A DNA stretch of 64,000 bases from Actinomycetes bacterium (GTDB lineage Bacteria > Actinomycetota > Acidimicrobiia > Acidimicrobiales > Ilumatobacteraceae). Under the pieces are notes generated by a model, which saw nothing but the letters and a program-made list of their open reading frames with translations, did not search any database and was not told the DNA's origin. Below are positions 1 through 7,777 of the stretch, piece after piece. The stretch is from contig JANXUF010000014.1 in assembly GCA_025356335.1 (NCBI GenBank), forward strand, positions 1 to 64,000. Reading direction: 5' to 3'. The translations under genes and the position numbers were made by a program. Positions within the stretch are counted from its first letter, which is position 1, and every line of letters begins with the position of its first letter.

Positions 1-425
1 CCCGCCGTCGTGCGGAGCCCCACGGCCGCACCATCTCCGAGCAAGCCGGGCAAGCGAACTCACCCGCCAACAATCCGCTCTCCACTTCGACCCGATCGTT
101 TCCTACGATGATCACCAGTGCCTCCGGGCGCCACAGGACCCACCCGTCACTGACCAAGGTGAACAAGCGGGAGGGTCCTCGCGCATCAAGTCTCACCCGC
201 ACCAAACCACCACCCCCGATCATCCCCACCCAACCTGTCGCCAACAAGCCCACCCATCCTCAACGAACGTGGCGCTCTACAACTCCCGCGCCGCTTCGTC
301 GATGTCCATTCGCTGAGTGGGACGATGAGACCGGGTCCCTTCGGCGACCGCTGCGAGCCGCTCGCACGCACGAGCCTGACCGCTTGGACTCGCGGCGTCT
401 CAGACTCGATTGTCGATCAAACTGC
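1..425. other. Non-coding stretch left of the excisionase remnant
   Basis: I see no convincing gene here on either strand. The open frames are low-complexity, Arg/Pro/Ser-rich translations typical of GC-rich non-coding DNA. The stretch lies on the element side of the tRNA fragment at 804-844, so it is probably the decayed end of an integrated element that continues beyond the left edge of the window. This is inference from position only. Confidence 0.4.
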
Positions 426-638
426 TCAATCGGCCTCGACCGACATCCGATTCTGCTCGAGCCAGTGCTGTACATCACGCACATCGAAGCGGACGAAGTA
501 TCCGACCTTGATGTACGGGATCCGTCGTTCGAGAACCAATCGGCGTACAAACCGATCAGAGACGGCCATGAGCGCCGCAACAGCACAAACGTCGAGAAGG
601 GGAACGGTCTCGGTGGTGGCGGAGGAGTTGTCCTTACC
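426..638 (-). pseudogene. Excisionase-family helix-turn-helix protein, 5' end broken
   Basis: The minus strand is open from about 638 to the TGA at 426 and encodes a compact MerR/excisionase-type winged helix. It shows a PLLDVCAVAALM helix, SDRFVRRLV recognition helix, RRIPYIKVG turn and FVRFDVRDVQHWLEQN tail, which is the order of HTH_17 (Xis-like) domains. The only in-frame ATG is at 569, inside the first helix, and would give 47 residues. A second ATG at 650 is in frame but is followed by a TAA three codons later. I read it as a decayed excisionase of an integrative element. A cryptic start is possible. It lies about 165 bp from the tRNA-Cys fragment, as expected for attachment-site-proximal recombination genes. 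Confidence 0.6.
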
Positions 639-803
639 TTACAACGGCATCCGAACTCGGTCGAATGGTGAAAAGTTCTGCCGAAAATTTTCGCGAGTTT
701 GGCGACGATTGATTGTCGAGCCACACCTCACACGCGCCTCACGACGCAAATATCGCGCGGAAAAGTGCCCTTGAGCTGGCCTGACGCGCGCCGCTTGACG
801 AGA

Positions 804-844
804 CTGCAAAGCCGTGTATTCGGGTTCGATTCCCGACGTCGCCT
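804..844 (+). other. 3' fragment of tRNA-Cys(GCA), putative attachment site
   Basis: The sequence carries a 7-nt anticodon loop CTGCAAA (anticodon GCA at 806-808), the 3' anticodon strand GCCGT, a GTAT variable loop, a perfect T arm (TCGGG, TTCGATT, CCCGA), the 3' acceptor strand CGTCGCC and a U-type discriminator, which is usual for tRNA-Cys. The upstream bases do not supply a 5' anticodon strand or a D arm, so this is not a working tRNA. Homology that begins in the anticodon loop and ends at the tRNA 3' end is the usual form of the att duplicate left by integrases that target tRNA genes. The intact tRNA would lie to the left of the window. Confidence 0.7.
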
Positions 845-1231
845 CGACAAACGACCTGGTCACAGGGTTGGAAACAGCCCTGTGATCACAGAATGATCAC
901 GAAAATTTCGCTCCAGCACGAGCGGCCCCTGTCTGTTGGGCGTCGCAATCGAATCAGCCAAACCACGTGGATAGCGCCAGCAGCACTCCCGTCGGGGCGC
1001 CCGGCGGCAATCAAGTAACGTCAAAATTGCCCAAGGTTGTCACGGACCGTGGTCGATGAGCTGGGTCGAGTTCCGCTCGTTACAGGTCGGACCCAGTTGA
1101 TCGAGGACTCCAACGCTTCTGCTTGAACAGCTCGTCACGCACACGGATGCCGGTACGGCGTCGACCAGGCAGATGGTGCGATTAATCGCAATACATGGTT
1201 GACTGAGACTATCGGAACAAAGACCGCGACT
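845..1231. other. Intergenic stretch with palindromes next to the att-like site
   Basis: No gene is seen. Just right of the tRNA fragment is a perfect 12-bp palindrome CTGTGATCACAG (880-891). Its left half is also the right arm of a hairpin TCACAGGG/CCCTGTGA at about 860-886. These may be integrase arm sites or a weak terminator; the sequence alone does not decide. Confidence 0.35.
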
Positions 1232-1648
1232 ATGGGAACAAAGACCGCACGAAAGGTGAAATCGACGCCAGCCGCCGCCGGTGAGTTGGCCGATGCGGTG
1301 ACATCCGCGATCGGCGGGGACGGCTCCGCCCGTCTCTTCATCGAGGACCGCTCGATCACTGTTCCTGCGGAGCTCGTCGCTGCAATTACGGAGTTGCTCG
1401 AGGACATCAGCGAAGGTCGAGACGTGACCTCGGCGCCGGCTGGACTTCCCGTGGGGACCGAGATCGCTTCCGATTTGCTCGGCGTGTCTCGTCCCTGGCT
1501 GACCAAGTTGCTCGACAGAGGCGACATCCCCTCGACCAGAGTTGGAAGCAAGCGACGAGTTCGCCTCGGCGATCTACTGGCGTATCGACGCTCCGATGAC
1601 GCTCGGCGCCGTAAGGCGCTCACTTGGGAGTTCCTCGACGAGGAGTGA
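1232..1648 (+). CDS. Excisionase-type HTH protein, orphan antitoxin-like
   Basis: This is a 138-residue protein. The N-terminal half includes an AbrB/VapB-like stretch (SITVPAELVAAITELL), and the C-terminal half is an HTH_17 winged helix (ASDLLGVSRPWLTKLLDRGDIPSTRVGSKRRVRL). The architecture matches the DNA-binding antitoxins usually followed by a PIN-domain toxin. No PIN gene follows; the next 60 bp are unrelated and then integrase debris begins, so it looks orphaned. A TTG at 1199 is an alternative start. The start region has a 21-bp-period duplication (GGAACAAAGACCGC at 1214 and 1235), so the N-terminal GTKTA repeat may be recent. Role as antitoxin or regulator is inferred. Confidence 0.65.
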   Translation: MGTKTARKVKSTPAAAGELADAVTSAIGGDGSARLFIEDRSITVPAELVAAITELLEDISEGRDVTSAPAGLPVGTEIASDLLGVSRPWLTKLLDRGDIPSTRVGSKRRVRLGDLLAYRRSDDARRRKALTWEFLDEE

Positions 1649-1714
1649 TGCGCTTCAGTCGACGAGCATCGGAGCGATGATGCTCATATTCATCGGCAGC
1701 TGGACAGTGAGGAC

Positions 1715-1912
1715 CTACAGCCCAGTTGCTCCAAAGATCGCGTTCGCAGCGAGGTCCGAGGCGGCTTCGTCGTCGCCCGGCAACACATGGGCGTAGATCC
1801 GAAGCGTGACCCCAACGTCGGCGTGGCCGAGGCGCTGCGACAGCACTTTGACCGCGACGCCGGCATTCAACGCTGCGGTGGCGTAGCTGTGCCGCACATC
1901 GTGCTTATGCCG
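1715..1912 (-). pseudogene. C-terminal fragment of a tyrosine recombinase (phage integrase)
   Basis: The last 65 codons encode the end of an integrase catalytic domain: HDVRHSYAT (box II HxxR), VLSQRLGHADVGVTL (second conserved His) and IYAHVLPG with the nucleophile Tyr. The N-terminal arm-binding domain and first catalytic Arg are absent. Sequence similarity stops exactly at the palindrome 1905-1924, and the open frame upstream is unrelated. The fragment cannot recombine DNA by itself. It is likely debris of the same or a neighbouring element as the excisionase remnant. Confidence 0.75.
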
Positions 1913-1924
1913 ACGTCGGCATAA
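1905..1924. repeat. Perfect 20-bp palindrome at the integrase break point
   Basis: The sequence TTATGCCGACGTCGGCATAA equals its own reverse complement over all 20 bases. It sits at the junction where the integrase fragment loses homology. Two 10-bp inverted ends placed head to head suggest fused element termini or a recombinase core site. I cannot assign it to a named insertion-sequence family. Confidence 0.7.
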
Positions 1925-2171
1925 CCGGGATCTCAGGTCTATCTCAGCACGATGAGCCTCCACGACCGTGCCCTCGCATCGGAGGCGTGCTCGAGGGCGC
2001 TCCATCAGTTGATCTTCGCGATCCAGGCGTCGTCTCATTTCGTCGGAACGTAACGGCATGCCCTGCCCGGCAAGAGGACCGGACCTTCCAATGACACCGG
2101 ATCGACGGGTCGAGCGCCGCCTCAAGTCACGGCCCCGGCGACACGTGGCAACCGGGACTCGAAGCGCAGCA

Positions 2172-2495
2172 TCAATAGATGATGTCCAGTGCGTAGCGCA
2201 ACGCACGATCGAGTTCCGAGCGCTTGACCTCATCGAGCACTCCGACGGGCAATCGGTCGAGATCTTCGACGGGAACCGTGATGATGTTGTCGCAACTGAT
2301 GACGCATTCCTGCGGGAGTCCTTGGGCTGGGCCGACGGGGACTTCAGACCGGATTCCTCTGATGGTCCTGGTGATCGGCGCACATGCCACGGCGGTGAGC
2401 ACAGCGGCAGCTGCATCCCGAGTCAACACGCACACCGGCCGTCGCCCGGCCGGCGGTCCGAGGTCAGCCCAATAGATCTCGTTGCGGCTTACCAC
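2172..2495 (-). CDS. mazF: MazF/PemK-family toxin endoribonuclease
   Basis: The 107-residue protein has the MazF/PemK fold signature. It begins with RNEIYWADLGPPAGRRPVCVLTRD, where the Arg and Asp around GRRPV are the usual active-site loop. Then come VACAPITRTIRGIRSEVPVG and a C-terminal CDNIITVPVEDL followed by a helix. Length matches the family (about 105-115). MazF toxins cleave RNA and are held inactive by the antitoxin encoded just upstream. The GTG start at 2493-2495 overlaps the antitoxin stop by seven bases, so translation is coupled. The toxin looks intact. The specificity of RNA cleavage cannot be read from sequence. Confidence 0.85.
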   Translation of the reverse strand: MVSRNEIYWADLGPPAGRRPVCVLTRDAAAAVLTAVACAPITRTIRGIRSEVPVGPAQGLPQECVISCDNIITVPVEDLDRLPVGVLDEVKRSELDRALRYALDIIY

Positions 2496-2734
2496 CCCGG
2501 GGCAGTACGAGCTGCCAACGATGCGGCGGACCGCACGAGCAGTGCGTCCGGCGGCCGCGAGCGGTACGCAGCCTGCAGTTCCATGTCGGCGGCCGCAGCG
2601 TCTTCGGCGGCGATCACCGCGCGGGCACCACGACGCAACAGCTCCGACCGGTTCGTGTGCAACGTCCGGGCGAGTTCATCGAGCTGGTCGACGAGCTCGT
2701 CATCCAACTGCACCAGTACTTCGCGTCGAGCCAT
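2489..2734 (-). CDS. mazE: Ribbon-helix-helix antitoxin (MazE/CopG type)
   Basis: This is an 81-residue protein. Its N-terminus MARREVLVQLDDELVDQLDELA followed by HTNRSELLRRGARAVIAAED is a ribbon-helix-helix DNA-binding domain. The C-terminal tail is the expected toxin-wrapping segment. It precedes and overlaps the MazF gene, the usual antitoxin-first order. An ATG two codons upstream (2740) is an alternative start. The start lies in a palindromic repeat (2736-2755) that is a likely autoregulatory operator. It should neutralise MazF and repress the operon. Confidence 0.8.
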   Translation of the reverse strand: MARREVLVQLDDELVDQLDELARTLHTNRSELLRRGARAVIAAEDAAAADMELQAAYRSRPPDALLVRSAASLAARTAPGW

Positions 2735-2735
2735 G

Positions 2736-2755
2736 AGCATATGCTAACCCATATG
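2736..2755. promoter_or_regulatory. Palindromic operator at the antitoxin start
   Basis: Two CATATG boxes (2738-2743 and 2750-2755) are spaced 12 bp apart centre to centre. The first lies inside the 10-bp palindrome AGCATATGCT. Ribbon-helix-helix dimers bind such half-sites in tandem, and the site overlaps the antitoxin start, so autorepression is likely. Confidence 0.45.
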
Positions 2756-3656
2756 TGGACTGTTGCGGGTCACGCTCGAATCGTCTCACTCGCCGACAGA
2801 CAGCTGTAGTCCGCGTCACTTGACTCACCTGACAGAATCGATCACCGACCTGGTCTGCGACCGCTCTGCGTTGCGTAGCCGATCGCCGCGCAACACATGC
2901 AATACCAGCAACCTCAGCTGCCGACTCCAAGGGAGTTCGAGCGCCACTGACGACCAGAATTTTGCCGCCGCGATCACGGAGATCACAGAATATTCACCAC
3001 AGGGCGATATCAGGCGATACGCGACGGCACGACCGCTCCTCGATAGTGGCACTGAGCAGCACGAATAGATATGGGAGGACACTGGCCGACACCCCCTTGA
3101 TCAGGTTGACCGCCAGTAACCCCCAAAAACCCTCATCGAGCGGTGGAGTCACCACTCACACGCCCCTCACGAAGGTTCGGGATGGCGCACATCGAGCAGC
3201 AACGAGGCAAGTACCCGCGAATAGCTGACGTGTTCGGCGAGAACATCGTCGCAGGCAGCATCCGCGCGTACTGCGCGCTCGGGATCGACTTGGATCGGCC
3301 TGGCGAGGTCGTCAAATGCGATTCGTCCTTGCCTGCCATGTCAGATCAGTTTCTGTTGCGCTGGCGCGGACGTGCAGTTCGCAATGCCCGCTGATCCCGA
3401 GCCGGGCGACGGGGAACATCTCCTCGAGGCCTTTCGAGCAGCGACTCGCAACCCGGCCGCGTCGGGATGATCTGCTCGCAACAGCGCGGCGAGACGCCGC
3501 CCATTCGCGAGCCCGGCCGCAGCCGGGTCGCAACGCCGGCGCAGCGCCTCAGGTCCAAGCTGGAGCAGAGACAGCTTGCGGCTGCTCGACATCCGCGCAT
3601 ACTGTGGTGCAGCCCGGCACGGCAACGTCGCTGCGTCGGCGGACCGGGGGGTCATC
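2756..3656. other. Long intergenic region before the secreted protein gene
   Basis: About 900 bp with no gene I can support. A 70-codon open frame at 3182-3394 on the plus strand starts with ATG but has no recognisable domain or ribosome site. The region separates the mobile-element zone from the conserved genes and probably contains the promoter of the gene at 3657. Confidence 0.4.
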
Positions 3657-5741
3657 ATGCGAAGAAGGCTTGGGTTGGTTGCAGTCGGCGGTCTTGTCGC
3701 CGCGATGGTGCCGACGCTGATCGTGGGGCAATCGGCGGGTGCCAGCAGCGCACGTAGCGCCGGCAGCGCGATATCGGTGAGCCTGGCGGGCACGGCGTCG
3801 CCGACGACGGGCGCCTACACCCCATCGGGTGATGGCGATGTCACACAGGCCGAGTTCCAGGGGCAGATGGATAGCGCCGCCGGACCTGGTCCCTATCCGG
3901 GGAGCATCGTCAACCGCAGCCTTTCGAACGGCAAAGGCCACGGTAACGGCGCGTCGGCGAGCAGTGGCAAGAAGGCAAAGGCGAACCCTCAGTTCAAGAG
4001 TGGGTTCGAAGGCTTGAACTTGTACCAGCAGCGATACGTGCGTGGCGGCAACCAGTTCACGGTCGAGCCGCCCGATCAGGCGTTGTGCGTTGGCAACGGG
4101 TACGAGCTCGAGGCCGTGAACGACGTCATGAACGTGTTCAACGCAACCGGGCAATCGGTCCTGCCGGACAATACGGCGACGAACATCGTGGCAGGGTTTC
4201 CGCGCAACGTGAATCATGCAGTCGACCTCAATTCCTTCTTCGGCTACGCGCCGGCGATCGATCGGTCCACCGGCGTTCGCGCCCAGAGCGTGACCGATCC
4301 GACGTGTCTGTACGACGCAGCGACACAACGCTTCTTCCTGACCATCCTCACGTTGGAGAGCCTGCCGAGCGGGGCCTTGACACTGGTCAATCATCTCGAT
4401 ACGGCCGTGAGTCAGACCTCGGACCCGACGGGCAAGTGGAACATCTATCGCGTCGACGTCACCAATGACGGAACGAACACCGGCGGCATCAACCCCGGGC
4501 CGTATCTGGGTGACTACCCGCACATCGGTGCCGACTCGAACGGCTTCTACATCACCACGAACGCCTATCCGTGGAAAGGCAACGGCTTCGCCGGTGCGCA
4601 GCTGTACGCCTTCTCGAAGGCACAGATGGCCGCCGGGGCGGCGAACGTGACGATGGTCCACCTCGACACGTCGGGATTGGTCAACCAGCCGAGCGATGCC
4701 GGACCAACACAGCCAGGGTTCACGGTGTGGCCCGCGCAATCTCCAGGCACGGACTCGTACGCACTCGACGACGGCGGAACTGAGTATCTGCTCAGCTCCA
4801 ACGCAGCCGACGAAGCGACGCACCCCGTTGCTGGATTCGGGGGCAACTACGTTTCCAACCAGCTCGTGGTGTGGACCCTGAAGAACACCTCCTCGTTGAA
4901 CACCGCAACCCCGACGTTGTCGCTGTCAACGAAGATCGTCGGCGTCGGCACGTACGCGATCCCACCCAGGCAACATCAGCCCGGCAGCGGGACGGCCCCA
5001 TCGGTCGACGCTCCGCAGGGCCATTGCATCAACGACACCACGACGACGCTCTTCAACGGGCAGGTCGGTTGTTGGCGCCTGCTCTTTGGCGGGCAGCCCG
5101 CACACAACGAGGTCATCTCGACACCAGACTCGAACGACACCCGCATGCAGCAAGTGACGTTCGCGAACGGCAAACTGTGGGGCGCGCTCGACACGGCGAT
5201 CAACCCTGACGGCGGCCCACAACGCGCCGGTATCGCCTGGTACTTGATCAAGCCGTCGTCGGCCAAAGTCGCAATGCAGGGATACCTCGGCGCCGCAGGT
5301 CACGACTTCACGTATCCGACGATCGGGGTCACTACCTCCGGTCGCGGGGTGATGGGATTCACGGCGACAGGTGACGCGCTGAATCCGAGCGCAGCGTTCG
5401 CTCCGATCGACGCAAAGGCGGGAGTCGGCGCGTGGAACGTCGTCACCGGCGGAGAAGGCGCAGCGCCAGCTGACGGGTTCACGGGTTACAAGGCGCAAGT
5501 CGGGAACCCACCGCGGACCCGCTGGGGTGACTACGGTGCCGCCGCCGTCGACGGCAACTCCGTATGGATCTCCAGCGAATACATCGCCCACGCCTGCGAC
5601 TACACGAAATGGGGTGGTCCCTTTTTTGACCGCGGTACCGGTGACAATCTTCGCGGCACATGTGGCGACGCATCACACGGTCCAGGCGTACGCACCGCGC
5701 TCGGCAACTGGTCGACGCGAATCTCACAACTCACTCTGTAA
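3657..5741 (+). CDS. Large secreted protein of unknown function
   Basis: This 694-residue protein starts with a Sec signal peptide: MRRRLGL, a hydrophobic VAVGGLVAAMVPTLIVG core and a likely cut after the Ala-Gly-Ala region near residue 30. The rest has no membrane segment. It is rich in Gly, Asn, Thr and Asp, with repeated blade-like stretches (APAIDRSTGVRAQSV, GPYLGDYPHIGADSNGFYIT, WGDYGAAAVDGNSVWISSEY) that suggest a beta-propeller-like extracellular enzyme or adhesin. Five Cys residues in the mature part could form disulfides. A longer frame begins at 3576, but the ATG at 3657 gives the signal peptide. It stands alone and ends in a strong hairpin. I do not recognise the family. Confidence 0.8.
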   Translation: MRRRLGLVAVGGLVAAMVPTLIVGQSAGASSARSAGSAISVSLAGTASPTTGAYTPSGDGDVTQAEFQGQMDSAAGPGPYPGSIVNRSLSNGKGHGNGASASSGKKAKANPQFKSGFEGLNLYQQRYVRGGNQFTVEPPDQALCVGNGYELEAVNDVMNVFNATGQSVLPDNTATNIVAGFPRNVNHAVDLNSFFGYAPAIDRSTGVRAQSVTDPTCLYDAATQRFFLTILTLESLPSGALTLVNHLDTAVSQTSDPTGKWNIYRVDVTNDGTNTGGINPGPYLGDYPHIGADSNGFYITTNAYPWKGNGFAGAQLYAFSKAQMAAGAANVTMVHLDTSGLVNQPSDAGPTQPGFTVWPAQSPGTDSYALDDGGTEYLLSSNAADEATHPVAGFGGNYVSNQLVVWTLKNTSSLNTATPTLSLSTKIVGVGTYAIPPRQHQPGSGTAPSVDAPQGHCINDTTTTLFNGQVGCWRLLFGGQPAHNEVISTPDSNDTRMQQVTFANGKLWGALDTAINPDGGPQRAGIAWYLIKPSSAKVAMQGYLGAAGHDFTYPTIGVTTSGRGVMGFTATGDALNPSAAFAPIDAKAGVGAWNVVTGGEGAAPADGFTGYKAQVGNPPRTRWGDYGAAAVDGNSVWISSEYIAHACDYTKWGGPFFDRGTGDNLRGTCGDASHGPGVRTALGNWSTRISQLTL

Positions 5742-5757
5742 GCGGATAGACGAACGC

Positions 5758-5787
5758 GACTGGCCACACCCTTGGGTGTGGCCAGTC
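5758..5787 (+). terminator. Strong rho-independent-like terminator
   Basis: A perfect 14-bp stem GACTGGCCACACCC / GGGTGTGGCCAGTC is separated by only TT. A shorter outer CGAA/TTCG pairing and a CTTTT run at 5795-5799 follow. It lies 17 bp after the TAA of the secreted-protein gene and should end that transcript. Confidence 0.8.
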
Positions 5788-6289
5788 AAATTCGCTTTTG
5801 CAAAGATTTTGTCGTCGACCGTACCCGAGCGTGCCCGACATGTTCTCAAGCACCATCGGTGAATGGTCCGTTACGACGAACAGTGCGCAGTCAGATGGTG
5901 GTCCACGCCCCTCGAGCTGGTCGACGTGCCGTCGTGCGAGGATGCGAGCGTTTGGGGTGGCTCGAACAGGAATGGTCAACAGTCCCATGTTGCGGCACGC
6001 TCCGAGCGTCGTGCATGTCGACAGAGAGCCAAATCACCGCTCAGTTGGCGTTGGTCGCGCCGCCTCCGTCACCGCCAATGTAACCGCAGTGGAGCCCGGA
6101 TCAGATCGACCACAACTGGTGTATCCGATTCGTGGGCCCGTCCGGCTGCATTCTACAGAGATGGCGTTCCGCGCAGTTGTCCAGGACGGCCGTGAGCGGG
6201 CGCCCTGACCGTGCGTCCTCGGCGTTGCTCGGAGCCGGCCCGCGGAACTCACCGATGATGAAGGCAAGCCCGGTGAAAGGATCTGTCGC
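5788..6289. other. Intergenic region, no gene seen
   Basis: About 500 bp between the terminator and the methyltransferase. Open frames on both strands are arginine/serine-rich without domains or ribosome sites. The end of the stretch should hold the methyltransferase promoter. Nothing else is supported. Confidence 0.4.
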
Positions 6290-7045
6290 ATGGAGAACTT
6301 CGACCCGCGACGCAGCTTCGGACCAGACGTCGCAGCGCACTACGACGATCAGCTTCGTGGAGACGAACAAGTAGCTGCCGAGTTCCTTGCGGATCTCGCA
6401 GCCGGTGGACGAGCGCTCGAGTTTGCGATCGGAACCGGCCGAATCGCGTTGCCGCTCGCCGAACTCGGAGTGACCGTCGACGGCATCGAACTGTCCCCGG
6501 CGATGGTCGATCAGCTTCGAGCCCGGCCCGGTGGCGAGCAGCTGGAAGTGTCCGTCGGGGACATGTCCACCTTCGAAATGGGACGGACCTACTCCCTGGT
6601 GTTCTTGGTCTACAACACCATCTTCAACCTCCTGACGGCAGATGACCAGGTTCGGTGCTTCGAGAATGCTGCTCGACATCTCGACGACGACGGCGTCTTG
6701 GTGATCGAGGCGGCGCTCCCGCATGCGTGGATCCATCCCGACCGACCCGACTACGTGCACGCTGAGCTCATCGAACTCAACGCAGTTGGTTTCGACGTCG
6801 CCAGGTACGACCCTATAACTCAGTTGCTCTCGGAGAACCACGTGCGAATCACTTCGCAAGGTGTCCGATTCATGCCGATCGTCTGCCGTCTGATCACGCC
6901 AGGCGAGATGGATCTCATGGCCCGATGCGCTGGCCTCGGCCTCGTCGACCGGTTCGGCTCGTGGCGGCGAGAACCGTTCGGTTCCTCGAGCGACGCGCAT
7001 GTGTCGGTCTACGCCCACCGGCGGAAGACTGCCAGCACCGCTTAG
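6290..7045 (+). CDS. Class I SAM-dependent methyltransferase
   Basis: The 251-residue protein has the Rossmann-type methyltransferase order. Motif I ALEFAIGTGRIALPLA (residues about 44-59) is the SAM loop, VDGIELSPAMVDQL holds the acidic residue that binds the ribose, and EVSVGDMSTFEM is the adenine region. Motif IV YSLVFLVYNTIFNLL and DDDGVLVIEAALP follow. The acceptor is not evident; the C-terminal half resembles small-molecule rather than RNA methyltransferases. A GAAAGG ribosome site precedes the ATG. It is monocistronic, with about 300 bp of non-coding sequence downstream. Confidence 0.85.
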   Translation: MENFDPRRSFGPDVAAHYDDQLRGDEQVAAEFLADLAAGGRALEFAIGTGRIALPLAELGVTVDGIELSPAMVDQLRARPGGEQLEVSVGDMSTFEMGRTYSLVFLVYNTIFNLLTADDQVRCFENAARHLDDDGVLVIEAALPHAWIHPDRPDYVHAELIELNAVGFDVARYDPITQLLSENHVRITSQGVRFMPIVCRLITPGEMDLMARCAGLGLVDRFGSWRREPFGSSSDAHVSVYAHRRKTASTA

Positions 7046-7361
7046 GTGCGGTCGGCAGAACACGCCTCACTGGCACGCCGATACGAATTGGGGCTCGTAC
7101 CGAGTGACAGGGTCGACGCCGGTGCGCGTTTGCGAGACGATCTCGCTGATCATCGCCTCAGGACAGCGGTGGCCAACGTCGACCACGAAGTCGGAGATGA
7201 CCGCAAGGCTCACACCGACGAGCAGCCGAGTGTCGTCACCTGGCTCGTTGACGAAGCTTGAACAGGTCGCTTCCCATACCGCCCTACTCGGCTACGCATT
7301 GGTGAGCACGCCCCCCTCGTGGCACAAGGGCAACAAGACTCCGGGCGACCAGGTTCGGTCG
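7046..7361. other. Intergenic region with an open minus-strand stretch
   Basis: No complete gene. On the minus strand, roughly 7285 to 7067 is open and reads like coding sequence (LLVGVSLAVISDFVVDVGHRC), but it has no plausible start codon and no domain I recognise. It may be a gene fragment next to the truncated PIN gene. Confidence 0.3.
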
Positions 7362-7688
7362 TCAGCACACCAGCACGTCGACGTGGCAGCGAATACCTGG
7401 TGCTCGTGCCAACCGGGCGTCGGCGGAGACGAGCGGGCACGAGAGGCCTTCGGCGAGCGCTACGTAGGTGGCATCGTAGGGGGTCACGTTCGAGCCGAGT
7501 TCGTGGGCGCGGATCATCAGTGGGCCTGTCGGGAAGCGGGCGATCGGTAGCGAGACAAGGTCGACGACGGCTGCTCGGAACCGGCGCGGCGTGAGGTCAC
7601 CTGCACGCCAGCGTCTGCGAACTACGGACACGGTCGCAACATCGATGAGGTCGGGCGCGGCCCATTGCTCCTCGGCGGCGAGATATTG
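7362..7688 (-). pseudogene. PIN-domain toxin (VapC) lacking its N-terminus
   Basis: About 108 codons match the C-terminal three quarters of a VapC ribonuclease. WAAPDLIDVATVSVVRRRW carries the conserved Glu-position helix region, VTPYDATYVALAEGLSCPLVSADARLAR carries the second and third acidic metal ligands, and the tail is short. The N-terminal beta strand with the first catalytic Asp (normally MIVLDASA...) is absent: upstream codons in frame are unrelated and no start fits. Without that Asp the toxin should be inactive. No antitoxin gene is adjacent. This is a decayed toxin-antitoxin remnant. Confidence 0.7.
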
Positions 7689-7777
7689 CTGGAGGGACTG
7701 CCCGGCGGCTTCTTGTGGTTGCGCGGCGTCGGCTGCTGTCTGGTGGGTTCGACGATGCCGAGATGCGGCGCCGGGGA

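Noticed and set aside
701-844. A possible complete tRNA-Cys with GGCGACG at 701-707 pairing to the 3' acceptor strand CGTCGCC
   Set aside because: No D arm or 5' anticodon strand lies between them and the distance is 144 bp, so the pairing is likely chance.
3182-3394. A 70-codon plus-strand open frame with an ATG start in the long gap before 3657
   Set aside because: No ribosome site, domain or supporting neighbour; could not be told from chance.
6101-7063. A 320-codon minus-strand frame opposite the methyltransferase
   Set aside because: Shadow frame; the plus strand carries clear methyltransferase motifs.
7067-7285. An open minus-strand stretch that reads like coding sequence
   Set aside because: No plausible start codon and no recognised domain, so only noted as a possible gene fragment.
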